A DNA stretch of 64,000 nt from an uncultured Bacteroides sp. (GCA_900552075.1 URYL01000006.1:86563-150562), one strand, 5' to 3'; counted from the stretch's first letter, positions 7,838 to 17,835 are shown. Notes: generated by a model not told the origin, from the letters alone. Made by a program: numbers and translations.

Positions 7838-9217
7838 ATGACAGTAAGAACCAACAATCAATACGAAGAACGCCTGGGGACGGAACGGATGCTTCCCCTT
7901 ATTTTCAAGATGGCGTTGCCGGCAGTGGCCGCACAGTTTGTCAATCTCCTATATAATATAGTAGACCGTATTTACATTGGACACATCCCCGAAATCGGAA
8001 CGAATGCGCTGGCGGGAGTGGGAGTGACCACTTCTCTTGTCATCCTGATTTCCTCTTTCTCGGCCATTGTGGGGGCTGGAGGAGCCCCGCTGGCTGCCAT
8101 GGCGTTGGGACAGGGCGACCGGGTGCGTGCGGGAAAGATTTTAGGCAACGGTTTCATGTTGCTGATTCTGTTCACCGTCCTTACTTCGCTGGTGTCTTAT
8201 CTGTGTATGGAACCCATCCTGAAGTTTGCAGGAGCTTCTGCCGTTACGCTTCCTTATGCCGAAGATTATCTTTCGGTGTATTTGCTGGGTACGCTGTTTG
8301 TGGAAGTCTCCACCGGACTCAATACCTTCATCAATTCACAGGGACGCCCCAGCATCGCCATGTATTCCGTGCTGATTGGCGCCTTGCTGAATATCGTGCT
8401 CGACCCGGTTTTCATTTTCTGGTTCGACATGGGCGTGAAGGGTGCAGCACTGGCCACCATCCTCTCACAGGCTTGCAGTGCTTGCTGGGTTTTGGGTTTC
8501 CTGTGTTCCGACCGGGCTTCCCTGCGTCTGGAAAAACGCTACTTGAAGTTCGACCGTCGCATTGTGGGCGGTATGCTGGCCTTGGGCGTCTCTCCTTTCA
8601 TCATGGCCAGTACGGAAAGTCTGGTAGGGTTTGTACTGAACGGTAGTCTGGAAAAATTTGGCGATATCTATGTGGGGGCTTTGGCTATCCTGCAAAGTGC
8701 CATGCAACTGGTCAGTGTGCCGCTCACCGGTTTTGCCCAAGGTTTTGTGCCGGTGGCCAGTTACAACTACGGGCATGGCGACCGGCAGCGGGTGAAAGAC
8801 TGTTTCCGGATTGTGCTGACAGTGATGTTCTCCTTCAATTTCGTCCTGATGCTGCTGATGATTTGTTTTCCGTCCGTAGTGGCTTCCGCCTTTACGAGCG
8901 ACCGGGAACTGATTGCCACCGTGGAGCATGTGTTGCCGATTTTTCTTGCCGGAATGACCATTTTCGGCCTGCAACGTGCCTGTCAGAACATGTTCGTGGC
9001 CCTTGGCCAAGCCCGGATTTCCATTTTTATCGCCTTGCTCCGTAAGGTCATTTTGCTGGTGCCTCTTGCCTTGGTGTTGCCCCGTTTCTTCGATGTGGAA
9101 GGCGTGTTTCTGGCTGAGGCCGTTTCGGATGCCACAGCCGCCATCTGCTGCACGTTGCTCTTCTTCTGGCAGTTCCCGAAGATACTCCGCAAAGCCCCGA
9201 TTCCTGTGAAAAAATAG
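7838..9217 (+). CDS. MATE family efflux transporter
   Basis: The 459-residue inner-membrane protein has twelve predicted membrane segments in two homologous halves, as in MATE exporters driven by sodium or proton gradients. Recognisable family stretches are PAVAAQFVNLLYNIVDRIYIGH near the N terminus and GFAQGFVPVASYNYGHGD at the start of the second half. Substrates cannot be assigned; typical ones are cationic drugs and dyes or endogenous metabolites. The start at 7838 follows the promoter at 7810-7817; the longer frame from 7757 would lie upstream of transcription. A palindromic repeat array sits about 75 bp beyond the stop codon. Confidence 0.92.
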   Translation: MTVRTNNQYEERLGTERMLPLIFKMALPAVAAQFVNLLYNIVDRIYIGHIPEIGTNALAGVGVTTSLVILISSFSAIVGAGGAPLAAMALGQGDRVRAGKILGNGFMLLILFTVLTSLVSYLCMEPILKFAGASAVTLPYAEDYLSVYLLGTLFVEVSTGLNTFINSQGRPSIAMYSVLIGALLNIVLDPVFIFWFDMGVKGAALATILSQACSACWVLGFLCSDRASLRLEKRYLKFDRRIVGGMLALGVSPFIMASTESLVGFVLNGSLEKFGDIYVGALAILQSAMQLVSVPLTGFAQGFVPVASYNYGHGDRQRVKDCFRIVLTVMFSFNFVLMLLMICFPSVVASAFTSDRELIATVEHVLPIFLAGMTIFGLQRACQNMFVALGQARISIFIALLRKVILLVPLALVLPRFFDVEGVFLAEAVSDATAAICCTLLFFWQFPKILRKAPIPVKK

Positions 9218-9548
9218 ATTTTGTGGAATGAAAGGGTAAATTCATTGAAATACAAGTAGATAAGGTGTAAAATCTTTAGGTAAATTCTCTGTCCCACAGT
9301 GTGGGATACAAAAACCACAGTGTGGGATACATATTTCACACTGTGAAATACAAATCCCGCAGTGTGAAACAGAGAAAGTATAGGGGGATTTACAGTTATG
9401 CTTGCGGATGTTTGTAATTAAAGACGATTGGCACACAATTTTTTGGCAGAAATGACCTTTCATACCATAAATCTCCGTAATTTTAACCTCCGGGAATCCG
9501 GTAGGGATTTCCTTGTATCGTATTCGTATGTGGGGATAAGATTGATTG
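9218..9548. other. Intergenic region with a palindrome array
   Basis: This 331-bp gap holds the 21-bp-period array at 9293-9369. The rest (9370-9548) shows no promoter of the TAnnTTTG type and no protein-like frame. Confidence 0.7.
9293..9369. repeat. Array of four palindromes with 21-bp period (CACAGTGTG type)
   Basis: Cores CACAGTGTG (9295), CACAGTGTG (9316), CACACTGTG (9337) and CGCAGTGTG (9358) are spaced exactly 21 bp. Flanks vary in a compensating way: CCC/GGG around the first core, TTT/AAA around the third. Each unit is followed by a similar GATACA/AATACA spacer. Compensating flank changes mean the symmetry itself is kept. It lies downstream of the MATE gene. Confidence 0.9.
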
Positions 9549-10115
9549 ATGAAAAATATTATTGAGAGTATCAGAAAGCAATGTCCTGTATCCGACTCTA
9601 CTATCAAGGAGCTGGAGTCTTATTTGACACCTTGTACTTTTCCTAAAAAGTACCAGCTGATTAAAGAAGGAATTTATTGCAAATATGCCTATTTCATAGA
9701 AAAAGGTACCATAAGAGCCTATTGGGTGGTGGATGGGGAAGAATATACCACTTCATTTGGCACAGAAGGCGGCATTGTGTTCAGCATGGATGAACTTTAT
9801 TACAACCGGAAAAGTGAGGAATATGTAGAAACCTTGGAAGAAGTGCAAGCCTACAGAATCAGTATAACCGACCTCCAACATCTGTTCGAAACGAATCTGG
9901 AACTATGCAACTGGGGGAGAATCATCCATCAGAATGAATACAGAAGGCTCCACAGAAGTCATAAAGAGCGGCTGTCGCTCCCGGCCAAGGAACGTTATGA
10001 GGAATTCCAGAAACAGTTTCCCGAAATATGCAGGAAGGTGAACTTGAAATACATTGCTTCTTATCTGGGGATTACCCTTTCCACGCTCAGCAGACTGCGA
10101 AGCAAAAAGCCATAA
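9549..10115 (+). CDS. Crp/Fnr-type transcriptional regulator
   Basis: The 188-residue protein has an N-terminal cyclic-nucleotide-binding-like barrel (about 20-120; EGIYCKYAYFIEKGTIRAYW and the turn around FSMDELYY). A short C-terminal helix-turn-helix ends in LKYIASYLGITLSTLSRLR. This architecture is the common Bacteroidetes Crp-like group, which usually lacks the residues for cAMP binding, and the ligand is unknown. The ATG at 9549 is preferred over TTG at 9546. It lies between the MATE and acyltransferase genes, with no sign that it regulates either. Confidence 0.85.
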   Translation: MKNIIESIRKQCPVSDSTIKELESYLTPCTFPKKYQLIKEGIYCKYAYFIEKGTIRAYWVVDGEEYTTSFGTEGGIVFSMDELYYNRKSEEYVETLEEVQAYRISITDLQHLFETNLELCNWGRIIHQNEYRRLHRSHKERLSLPAKERYEEFQKQFPEICRKVNLKYIASYLGITLSTLSRLRSKKP

Positions 10116-10152
10116 TTTGATGTAGGACAAATTTAAATTGGGGGTGATTCCC

Positions 10153-10160
10153 TATCTTTG
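10153..10160 (+). promoter_or_regulatory. -7 promoter element of the acyltransferase gene
   Basis: TATCTTTG, 27 bp before the ATG at 10187. Confidence 0.6.
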
Positions 10161-10186
10161 CAGGGTCACATTCAATTTATTCCAAG

Positions 10187-11344
10187 ATGAATCATCCAAT
10201 TTCTTCCTCGGCCTTTGCCGATACGAAACCGCATTATGAACTGCTCGACGGACTGAGAGGAGTGGCCGCACTGCTGGTGGTGTTTTATCACATTTTTGAA
10301 GGTTTCTCTTTTGCCGGAGGGGGCACCCTCATCACGGTCATCAACCACGGCTACCTGGCCGTCGACTTTTTCTTTATACTTTCGGGTTTTGTCATCGGCT
10401 ATGCTTACGACGACCGCTGGAAGAAAAATCTGACCTTGAAAGGCTTCTTCAAGCGAAGGCTGATTCGCCTTCATCCGATGATTGTCATGGGAGCGGTTAT
10501 CGGTTACATTACCTTCCTTATCCAGGGAGGGGTGAAGTGGGACGGCACGCAGGTGGCTACCTCCGCAGTCATGCTGGCCCTCTTGCTGGCGATGTTTTTC
10601 ATACCGGCCTATCCGGGAGCGGGTTATGACGTACGCGGAAACGGGGAGATGTTTTCGTTGAACGGTCCCAGCTGGTCGCTGTTTTTTGAATATATCGGGA
10701 ATATTCTTTATGCTCTTTTCATCCACCGGTTGAGCAACAAAGCGCTGACCGTCTTGGTGATATTGCTTGGAGTAGGACTTTCGTGGTTTGCCTTGTCCGA
10801 CGTGGTGGGCTACGGCATGATTGGCGTAGGCTGGACGCTCGACGGACTGAACTTCTGGGGAGGGATGTTGCGAATGCTCTTTCCGTTCACGCTGGGCATG
10901 CTGATATCGCGGAATTTCCGACCGTTTAAGGTTCGGGGGGCGTTTTGGATTTGCAGTGTCATTCTGTTGGTCCTTTTCTGTGTGCCTTATGTGGAAGGCC
11001 ATTCGCCCGTGTGTCTGAACGGGGTGTTCGAGATGGTCTGCATTGTCATCATATTCCCTATGCTGGTTTGTCTGGGGGCTTCCGGACAGACCACCGACAA
11101 GCGGTCGACCCGTATCTGCAAGTTTTTAGGCGATATATCCTATCCGTTGTATGCCATTCACTATCCTTTGATGTACCTGTTCTATGCGTGGCTGATTGAA
11201 AACAAGCTGTACACGCTGGGAGAAACTTGGCCGATGGCGGCACTGGTTTATTTCGGAAGCATCGTCTTGGCCTATCTGTGCCTGAAACTCTATGATGAGC
11301 CTGTAAGGAAGTGGTTGGGCAGGAAGTTTGTAATTACACTTTAA
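10187..11344 (+). CDS. Acyltransferase family 3 (OafA/YrhL-like) membrane protein
   Basis: The 385-residue inner-membrane protein has about ten hydrophobic segments. It carries the acyltransferase-3 signature: LLDGLRGVAALLVVFYH near the N terminus with the conserved Arg and His, then FFILSGFVIGYAY, and RLIRLHPM. Such proteins acetylate or succinylate cell-surface sugars using acyl-CoA from the cytoplasm. The acceptor is unknown and no polysaccharide genes are adjacent. The coding end overlaps topB by 11 bp in convergent orientation, so the stop codons of both genes lie within each other. Confidence 0.88.
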   Translation: MNHPISSSAFADTKPHYELLDGLRGVAALLVVFYHIFEGFSFAGGGTLITVINHGYLAVDFFFILSGFVIGYAYDDRWKKNLTLKGFFKRRLIRLHPMIVMGAVIGYITFLIQGGVKWDGTQVATSAVMLALLLAMFFIPAYPGAGYDVRGNGEMFSLNGPSWSLFFEYIGNILYALFIHRLSNKALTVLVILLGVGLSWFALSDVVGYGMIGVGWTLDGLNFWGGMLRMLFPFTLGMLISRNFRPFKVRGAFWICSVILLVLFCVPYVEGHSPVCLNGVFEMVCIVIIFPMLVCLGASGQTTDKRSTRICKFLGDISYPLYAIHYPLMYLFYAWLIENKLYTLGETWPMAALVYFGSIVLAYLCLKLYDEPVRKWLGRKFVITL

Positions 11345-13493
11345 AAGGCTTGCGGAACTTGCATCCGTTTTTCCACTGCGAGCAGCCGTAGGCCGTCTTT
11401 CCCTTAATGATGATACCTGTGCCGCATACGGGGCAGGCTTTGCCCAAAATACTGTCGTCGGCTGGAAGGGTATCCTCTTTAGGAGTATCCGGCGCGGCGG
11501 TTTTCTTGCTGGCCCGTGGCTTGCGGGGAGCGGCTTTCTTCTTGGGCTCACCGTCGTTGCTCTTGGGGGCGGCAGCTTTCTTTAACGGGATTTTCGGACT
11601 GTCGTCGGTAGTGACGGTGACACGGCGGTTGCTGTTGTCGCGCAACACACTGTACACAATGTCGGTAACCATCTGTTTCAGTTCGGCCAGGAAGGTACCT
11701 GCATCGTAGCTCTTCCGCTCGATTTCCCGGAGTTTCTTTTCCCAGATACCGGTCAGTTCGGCCGATTTCAACAGTTCCTCGTGAATCAGCTGAATCAGTT
11801 CCGCACCCGTAGGAGTGGCAATCAGGTTTTTGCGTTCCTTGCGGATGTAATGCCGCTTGAACAAAGTCTCGATGATGGCGGCACGGGTAGACGGGCGGCC
11901 GATGCCGTTTTCTTTCAAGGCATCCCGCAGTTCGTCGTTTTCCACTAACTTTCCAGCGGTTTCCATGGCACGCAGCAGGGTAGCTTCGGTATAAGGTCGG
12001 GGTGGCTGTGTCCATTTCTCGTTGAGCATCGGATTGTGCGGGCCGCTTTCCCCCTTAGTGAAGACGGGCAACACGCTTTCTTCTTCGTTTTCCTTGTTTT
12101 CTTCCGACACGTCCTTGGCAAAGATGATTCGCCAGCCGGGCTCCAGAATCTGTTTGCCGGTTACCTTGAACTCAATTTGGTCGGCTTCCCCGATGACGGT
12201 GGTCGTCGAGAATTTGCAGTCGGGGTAGAACACCGCGATGAAACGGCGGGCTATCAGGTCAAATACCCGTTTTTCCATGTCGCTGAGGCCCTGCGGTTGT
12301 ACGCCTGTAGGGATGATGGCATGGTGGTCGGTCACCTTGCTGTTGTCGAATACCTTTTTCGATTTGAGGAGTGGTTTCCCAGCCAGTGCGGCTGTGTAGG
12401 TGGTATAGTCTTTCAGTCCTTCTAAGATCTTCGGACACTTGGGATAGATGTCATCACTCAGGAAAGTGGTATCCACACGCGGATAGGTGGCTACTTTCTT
12501 TTCATACAACGACTGGATGAGCTGCAAGGTCATGTCGGCCGAGTAGCTGAATTTCTTGTTGCATTCTACTTGAAGGGAAGTCAGGTCGAACAGGCGGGGA
12601 GGCGCTTCCGTTCCTTTCTTGGAGCTGACTTCGGTCACGGTGAAATTAACGTTCCGGATGCGTTCAAGTAACTCCTTTCCTGTCTGTTCATCGGTAATCT
12701 GCGGAATACCCCGGTTGGCATCGGTCTGTGTCTTTTTCTTGGGCGAAGGATTCTCTTTTTCCTTCTCGGCTTCTTCTGCCAATTCCTCGTCACTTTTGCG
12801 TACAATGGCCGAGAAGACCGTATCGCGGTAGACCGTCTTCAGTTCCCAGTATTGTTTGGGTACGAAATGTTCGATTTCCTGCTGCCGTTTTACAATCAGG
12901 GCCAGGGTAGGTGTCTGTACCCGCCCGATAGAAAGTACCTGTTTGTTCTGTCCGTATTTCAAGGTATAGAGTCGGGTGGCGTTCATACCCAAGGTCCAGT
13001 CGCCGATGGCCCGGCTCAGTCCGGCTTCGTAGAGCGGTTGGAACTCCGACTGGTCTTTCAAGTGTGCAAAGCCGTCGCGGATGGCCTCTTCCGTCAGTGA
13101 GGAAATCCAGAGTCGTTTGACTGGACACTTGGCTCCGGCCTTCTGCATCACCCACCGCTGGATGAGTTCTCCCTCCTGGCCGGCATCCCCGCAGTTGATA
13201 ATCATTTCGGCTTCCTGCATCAGCTTTTCGATGATATGGAACTGCTTCTCAATCCCACTGTCGTTGATCAGCTTGATGCCGAAGCGGGGTGGAATCATGG
13301 GCAGGGTACTCAGGCTCCACGTTTTCCATGAAGGAGTATATTCATGCGGTTCTTTCAGGGTACACAAATGACCGAATGTCCAGGTCACCTGGTATCCGTT
13401 TCCTTCAATGTATCCTTCTTTTCGGTTCTTGGCTCCCAGCACGTCGGCGATGTCGCGTGCCACGCTGGGCTTTTCGGCGATGCAAACTATCAT
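11334..13493 (-). CDS. topB: DNA topoisomerase III
   Basis: The 719-residue type IA topoisomerase relaxes and decatenates DNA through a single-strand break. The TOPRIM domain starts at the N terminus (CIAEKPSVARDIA) and contains DAGQEGELI. The active-site tyrosine lies in YPRVDT near residue 340, and SIGRVQTPTLALI and GIGRPSTRAAIIETL are family motifs. A lysine/proline-rich tail leads to a single zinc-ribbon-like end with C-x2-C and two further cysteines (CPVCGTG...CSQWKNGCKF). A charged Glu/Lys-rich insert of about 28 residues lies near residue 235. The ATG at 13493 is chosen because the protein then starts with the family's own N terminus; the longer frame adds eight residues. Confidence 0.93.
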   Translation of the reverse strand: MIVCIAEKPSVARDIADVLGAKNRKEGYIEGNGYQVTWTFGHLCTLKEPHEYTPSWKTWSLSTLPMIPPRFGIKLINDSGIEKQFHIIEKLMQEAEMIINCGDAGQEGELIQRWVMQKAGAKCPVKRLWISSLTEEAIRDGFAHLKDQSEFQPLYEAGLSRAIGDWTLGMNATRLYTLKYGQNKQVLSIGRVQTPTLALIVKRQQEIEHFVPKQYWELKTVYRDTVFSAIVRKSDEELAEEAEKEKENPSPKKKTQTDANRGIPQITDEQTGKELLERIRNVNFTVTEVSSKKGTEAPPRLFDLTSLQVECNKKFSYSADMTLQLIQSLYEKKVATYPRVDTTFLSDDIYPKCPKILEGLKDYTTYTAALAGKPLLKSKKVFDNSKVTDHHAIIPTGVQPQGLSDMEKRVFDLIARRFIAVFYPDCKFSTTTVIGEADQIEFKVTGKQILEPGWRIIFAKDVSEENKENEEESVLPVFTKGESGPHNPMLNEKWTQPPRPYTEATLLRAMETAGKLVENDELRDALKENGIGRPSTRAAIIETLFKRHYIRKERKNLIATPTGAELIQLIHEELLKSAELTGIWEKKLREIERKSYDAGTFLAELKQMVTDIVYSVLRDNSNRRVTVTTDDSPKIPLKKAAAPKSNDGEPKKKAAPRKPRASKKTAAPDTPKEDTLPADDSILGKACPVCGTGIIIKGKTAYGCSQWKNGCKFRKPFKV

Positions 13494-13514
13494 GGTCTTT
13501 CTTTCAATATGGGG

Positions 13515-13522
13515 CAAAATTA
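13515..13522 (-). promoter_or_regulatory. -7 promoter element of topB
   Basis: Minus-strand TAATTTTG, 21 bp before the topB ATG. Confidence 0.5.
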
Positions 13523-13555
13523 CGCAAAGTTGCCTGAATAGAAAAATAAAATCTT

Positions 13556-13563
13556 TATCTTTG
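13556..13563 (+). promoter_or_regulatory. -7 promoter element of the zinc peptidase gene
   Basis: TATCTTTG matches TAnnTTTG, divergent from the topB promoter, with about 70 bp of leader before the ATG at 13640. Confidence 0.55.
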
Positions 13564-13639
13564 AGCGGAAACGACTGACAGCCTTTCTTTTGGCAAGGTT
13601 TTTGTAAAATAGAATGTATAACGATTAAATGAAGAAATT

Positions 13640-14317
13640 ATGTTTATTTGGATTGTATTTATAGGTATTGCGATTCTCAGTTACATGGTGCAGGCCAGTC
13701 TGAAGAGTAAGTTTGAGAAATATTCACAGATTCCGCTGACCAATGGGATGACGGGAAGGGAAGTCGCCGAAAAAATGTTGCGTGACAACGGTATCTACGA
13801 CGTGACCGTGACCAGTACGTCGGGGATGCTGACCGACCATTATAACCCGATGAACAAGACGGTGAATCTGAGTGAAGGGGTATACGGTAGTGCAAGTGTG
13901 GCTGCGGCGGCAGTAGCTGCCCATGAGTGTGGACATGCCGTACAGCATGCCAGGGGATATGCGCCTTTGCGGATGCGTTCAGCCTTGGTACCGGTGGTAC
14001 AGTTTTCTTCTTCCATCGTATCGTGGGTATTGTTAGCGGGCATCATTATGTTGCAATCTTTTCCGCAGCTGTTACTGATTGGTATCTGCCTGTTTGCCAT
14101 GACTACCTTGTTCAGTATCATCACACTCCCGGTGGAGATTGATGCCAGCCGTCGTGCATTGGCTTGGTTGAGCCGGGCAGGTATCACCAATGCCTTTAAC
14201 CATCAGCAGGCCACGGATGCGTTGAAGTCGGCTGCCTATACTTATGTCGTAGCGGCACTGGGTTCACTGGCTACGTTGATTTACTACGTGACAATTTATA
14301 CGAATCGTCGTGAGTAA
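13640..14317 (+). CDS. YugP-type neutral zinc metallopeptidase
   Basis: The 225-residue membrane protein is of the Zn_peptidase_2 (YugP) family. One N-terminal membrane segment (residues 1-20) is followed by the catalytic zinc motif HECGH at 95-99 and the family stretch LPVEIDASRRALAWL, which supplies the third ligand. Two central hydrophobic segments and one near the C terminus complete the fold. The start ATG directly precedes the first membrane segment. Its protein substrates are not known. Confidence 0.9.
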   Translation: MFIWIVFIGIAILSYMVQASLKSKFEKYSQIPLTNGMTGREVAEKMLRDNGIYDVTVTSTSGMLTDHYNPMNKTVNLSEGVYGSASVAAAAVAAHECGHAVQHARGYAPLRMRSALVPVVQFSSSIVSWVLLAGIIMLQSFPQLLLIGICLFAMTTLFSIITLPVEIDASRRALAWLSRAGITNAFNHQQATDALKSAAYTYVVAALGSLATLIYYVTIYTNRRE

Positions 14318-14364
14318 GCGTGAAATCCTTTCATTTTGTGTGCGGAAGGTAGAAATTTTATTCG

Positions 14365-14372
14365 TAATTTTG
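14365..14372 (+). promoter_or_regulatory. -7 promoter element of hisS
   Basis: TAATTTTG, 28 bp before the hisS ATG. Confidence 0.5.
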
Positions 14373-14399
14373 CCGCGTTAATTTAAAGACTGATTCATT

Positions 14400-15764
14400 A
14401 TGGCAACAAAACCAAGTATACCGAAAGGAACAAGAGACTTTTCGCCGGTGGAAATGGCGAAACGTAACTATATATTCAACACGATTCGCGAAGTGTTCTA
14501 TCTTTATGGATTTCAGCAGATTGAGACTCCTTCCATGGAAAACCTGTCTACCTTGATGGGTAAGTACGGGGAGGAAGGCGACAAACTGCTTTTCAAAATC
14601 CAGAATTCGGGGGATTATTTCTCTGGGTTGACCGATGAAGAGCTGTTGAGCCGGAACGCAGCCAAGCTGGCCAGCAAGTTCTGTGAGAAGGGTTTGCGCT
14701 ATGACCTGACGGTTCCTTTCGCACGTTACGTGGTGATGCACCGTGATGAAATCACTTTCCCGTTCAAGCGTTTCCAGATTCAGCCGGTATGGCGTGCCGA
14801 CCGTCCGCAGAAGGGACGTTACCGTGAGTTCTACCAGTGTGATGCCGACGTGGTGGGCAGCAATTCGCTGCTGAACGAGGTGGAACTGGTACAGATGATT
14901 GATACGGTGTTCCGGAAATTCGGTATCCGGGTTTCCATCAAGATTAATAACCGCAAGATTCTGACCGGTATTGCAGAAATTATCGGAGAAGCAGACAAGA
15001 TTGTCGACATTACGGTAGCCATCGATAAGTTGGATAAAATCGGCCTGGACAATGTGAATGCGGAACTGGCTTCAAAGGGTATTCCGCAGGAAGCGATTGA
15101 CAAGTTGCAGCCGATTATTTTGCTGAGCGGTTCGAACGAAGAGAAACTGGCTACATTGAAGAATGTGCTGGCTGCCAGTGAAACTGGTCTGAAAGGGGTG
15201 GAGGAAAGCGAATTTATCCTGAAGACGATTGCCGGATTGGGCATCAAGTCGGAAGTAGAACTGGATTTGACGTTGGCCCGCGGATTGAACTATTATACAG
15301 GAGCCATCTTTGAAGTGAAGGCACTTGACGTACAGATTGGTAGTATCAGCGGTGGTGGCCGTTATGACAACCTGACAGGTGTGTTCGGCATGGATGGTAT
15401 GTCGGGGGTAGGTATCTCTTTCGGTGCCGACCGTATTTATGATGTATTAAACCAGTTGGATTTGTATCCGAAGGAAGCGGTGAACGGTACCCAGTTGTTG
15501 TTCGTCAACTTTGGAGAAGCAGAAGCAGCTGCTGTACTTCCGATTTTGGCCAAGGTGCGTGCGGCAGGTATCCGTGCAGAAATTTATCCGGATACTGCCA
15601 AGATGAAAAAGCAGATGAGCTATGCCAATGCGAAGATGGTACCGTTTGTAGCCATTGTAGGTGAAAACGAAATGAAAGAAGGAAAAGTAACACTGAAGAA
15701 TATGGCAAGCGGCGAGCAGTCGCTGGTCACTCCGGATGAACTGGTAGCTGCCATTCACGGATAA
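14400..15764 (+). CDS. hisS: Histidine--tRNA ligase
   Basis: The 454-residue class II aminoacyl-tRNA synthetase charges tRNA-His. The N terminus ([12 protein letters not shown]) is typical. Motif 2 appears as [14 protein letters not shown]. The histidine-specific loop is [15 protein letters not shown], and motif 3 is GGGRYDNL with the downstream [11 protein letters not shown]. The C-terminal anticodon-binding domain covers about 360-454. Length fits the Bacteroidetes form. A long-stem terminator follows. Confidence 0.97.
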   Translation: MATKPSIPKGTRDFSPVEMAKRNYIFNTIREVFYLYGFQQIETPSMENLSTLMGKYGEEGDKLLFKIQNSGDYFSGLTDEELLSRNAAKLASKFCEKGLRYDLTVPFARYVVMHRDEITFPFKRFQIQPVWRADRPQKGRYREFYQCDADVVGSNSLLNEVELVQMIDTVFRKFGIRVSIKINNRKILTGIAEIIGEADKIVDITVAIDKLDKIGLDNVNAELASKGIPQEAIDKLQPIILLSGSNEEKLATLKNVLAASETGLKGVEESEFILKTIAGLGIKSEVELDLTLARGLNYYTGAIFEVKALDVQIGSISGGGRYDNLTGVFGMDGMSGVGISFGADRIYDVLNQLDLYPKEAVNGTQLLFVNFGEAEAAAVLPILAKVRAAGIRAEIYPDTAKMKKQMSYANAKMVPFVAIVGENEMKEGKVTLKNMASGEQSLVTPDELVAAIHG

Positions 15765-15788
15765 GTGTGATGCATTTATAGAATAAGG

Positions 15789-15861
15789 ACACAGGTTTCA
15801 CGGAAGAAGACGGAAGAGGCAAAGGCTTCGGGCTTCGGTTTCGTGGAACCTGTGTTTTTTA
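15789..15861 (+). terminator. Terminator after hisS with a long structured loop
   Basis: ACACAGGTTTCACG pairs with CGTGGAACCTGTGT (one G-T wobble) across a 39-nt loop that contains its own GAAG/CTTC pairings, followed by six T. Confidence 0.75.
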
Positions 15862-15889
15862 TCGGTCAACTTGAATAATAATTGAAGAT

Positions 15890-17299
15890 ATGGAAATCGT
15901 ATATTTAGTGATGGGAGTAATTGTGGGAGGTTTACTGGGGTATTTGTTTGCAGCCCGGAAATCGGTGGCCTTGCGTTCACAATTGCAATGGAGTGAGGCA
16001 CACGCCCAGGATTTGCTTCAAGCAGAAAAGGAACGTGCGGCGGCTTTAGCAGAACAATATAAGAAAGAGACGGAGAGACTGCACGGGCAATTGGATGAAC
16101 TTTCCGGAAAGTGGAGTGAGACCGGTCGGGCATTGGCCGCTTCACAGGCGGAACGGCTGAACTTGGAAGAACGATTGGCGCATCAGAAGGAAGAAGTGGA
16201 GCAGTTGCGGAAGCAGTTGAATATGGAGTTTGAGAACATGGCCAATCGCATTTTCCAGCAGAAGACCGAGGCGTTCAACCGGCTGAGTTCGGAAACATTA
16301 GGTAATCTGTTGAAACCTTTCGGCGAAAACCTGAAGGAGTTTAAACATCAGGTGGAAGAAGTGTATGACAAGGAATCCAAGCAACGTTTTTCGTTGGAGG
16401 ACCGTATCAAGGAACTGATGCAGTTGAACAAGCAGATTAGTGACGATGCCAACAACTTGACCCGGGCGTTGAAAGGGGATTCCAAGGTACAGGGAAACTG
16501 GGGTGAAATGATTTTGGAAACTATTCTGGAGAATTCCGGACTGCGGGAAGGGGAAGAATATTTCCGTCAGGAGTTCCTGAAAGATGAACACGGCGAGCCG
16601 CTCAAGAATGAGCTGGGACAACGGATGCAGCCTGATGTGCTGGTGGTCTATCCGGACAACCGGCAGGTGATTATCGACTCGAAGGTGTCGCTTACAGCTT
16701 ATGCCAATTATGTGGGGTGTGAGGATGCTGGACAGCGGGAACAGTACCTGAAAGCCCATCTGGCTTCGGTCAAGGCGCACATTGATGAATTGAGCCGGAA
16801 GGATTATTCCAGTTACAATGTGTCTGCATTGGACTTCGTGATGATGTTCGTGCCGAACGAGCCGGCGTACCTGCTGGCATTGCAGGCCGATCCGGATTTG
16901 TGGAACTATGCCTATCAGAAGAAAGTGGTGCTGATGAGTCCTACGAATCTGATTGCGGCGCTGAGGCTGGCGCTGGATTTGTGGAAGCGGGAGTATCAGG
17001 TGAAAAACATTCAGGACATCATCAAACGAGGTACGGTGCTGTATGAGAAGCTGGTGGGTTTTACCGAGACTTTCGAGAAAATCGGTGATACACTGCAGGC
17101 AGCTTCTACGGCCTATAAGAATGCCTTGGGACAGCTTTCGCAGGGGAAAGGCAACTTGATTCGCCAGGCGGACATGTTGACGGAACTGGGAATTACGTCG
17201 AAAAAGAAATTTTCTCCGCGGCTTCGTCAAGAGGCTGACAAGGATGTGGCACCGGCTGCACCTGCCAAAGACCTGTTTTCGGACGCAGCCGAAAAATAA
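15890..17299 (+). CDS. rmuC: DNA recombination protein RmuC
   Basis: The 469-residue RmuC protein has one N-terminal membrane segment (residues 1-21) and a long Glu/Gln-rich coiled coil (about 30-125). The conserved RmuC nuclease-like domain (about 160-400) has [40 protein letters not shown] and [16 protein letters not shown]. The family limits inversions at short inverted repeats, and its fold resembles restriction-type nucleases. In a genome type known for invertible promoters this role is plausible but not shown here. It lies between hisS and groES with its own leader. Confidence 0.93.
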   Translation: MEIVYLVMGVIVGGLLGYLFAARKSVALRSQLQWSEAHAQDLLQAEKERAAALAEQYKKETERLHGQLDELSGKWSETGRALAASQAERLNLEERLAHQKEEVEQLRKQLNMEFENMANRIFQQKTEAFNRLSSETLGNLLKPFGENLKEFKHQVEEVYDKESKQRFSLEDRIKELMQLNKQISDDANNLTRALKGDSKVQGNWGEMILETILENSGLREGEEYFRQEFLKDEHGEPLKNELGQRMQPDVLVVYPDNRQVIIDSKVSLTAYANYVGCEDAGQREQYLKAHLASVKAHIDELSRKDYSSYNVSALDFVMMFVPNEPAYLLALQADPDLWNYAYQKKVVLMSPTNLIAALRLALDLWKREYQVKNIQDIIKRGTVLYEKLVGFTETFEKIGDTLQAASTAYKNALGQLSQGKGNLIRQADMLTELGITSKKKFSPRLRQEADKDVAPAAPAKDLFSDAAEK

Positions 17300-17404
17300 A
17301 TCAGAAAAGCCTTGATGTGGGAAGAGAGAGCTCTTTGAAAGGGGTGGTCTGGAAAGAAAAGTTTGTGTCGGATGGCAAACGATGTCAGGTAGGCAACGCA
17401 CTTT

Positions 17405-17456
17405 GTCAGAATTTTCATGTCAGAATGTCAGAATTTAGTGTTTGGCACACTTTTCG
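17405..17456 (+). promoter_or_regulatory. Candidate groESL control region with GTCAGAAT repeats
   Basis: GTCAGAAT occurs three times (17405, 17419, 17427), followed by TTGGCACACTTTTCG at 17442-17456. The latter resembles the -24 half of a sigma-54 promoter (TTGGCAC) but has no proper GC at -12. No TAnnTTTG box and no CIRCE element were found before groES, so this is the best candidate for heat-shock control. It is an inference. Confidence 0.35.
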
Positions 17457-17529
17457 TAAGGAGTTCGGTGCTTTCATGCGGCAACGCATGGAACTATTAC
17501 TTAGTATAAACGTAAAAAAATATAGAATT

Positions 17530-17802
17530 ATGAACATTAAACCATTAGCAGACAGAGTCCTGATTCTTCCGGCTCCTGCAGAAGAAAAAACAATCGGTGG
17601 TATTATTATTCCTGACACAGCAAAAGAAAAACCGTTGCAGGGTGAAGTGGTAGCCGTAGGCCATGGCACAAAAGACGAAGAAATGGTCTTGAAAGTAGGC
17701 GATACAGTCTTGTACGGTAAATATTCTGGTACAGAAATCGAATACGAAGGCGTGAAGTATTTGATGATGCGTCAGAGCGACGTGTTGGCTGTTCTGGGAT
17801 AA
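17530..17802 (+). CDS. groES: Co-chaperonin GroES
   Basis: The 90-residue GroES forms the heptameric lid on GroEL during protein folding. The sequence has the N-terminal [12 protein letters not shown], the mobile loop around [11 protein letters not shown] and the ending [14 protein letters not shown]. The ATG at 17530 is the family start; the longer upstream frame is rejected. groEL follows 48 bp downstream on the same transcript. Confidence 0.97.
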   Translation: MNIKPLADRVLILPAPAEEKTIGGIIIPDTAKEKPLQGEVVAVGHGTKDEEMVLKVGDTVLYGKYSGTEIEYEGVKYLMMRQSDVLAVLG

Positions 17803-17835
17803 TTCATTTATTCATTGTTTAATTAAGAAGATTAG

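Noticed and set aside
16298..17401. 367-codon minus-strand frame opposite rmuC
   Set aside because: Antisense of a well-supported gene, with no recognisable motif or promoter.
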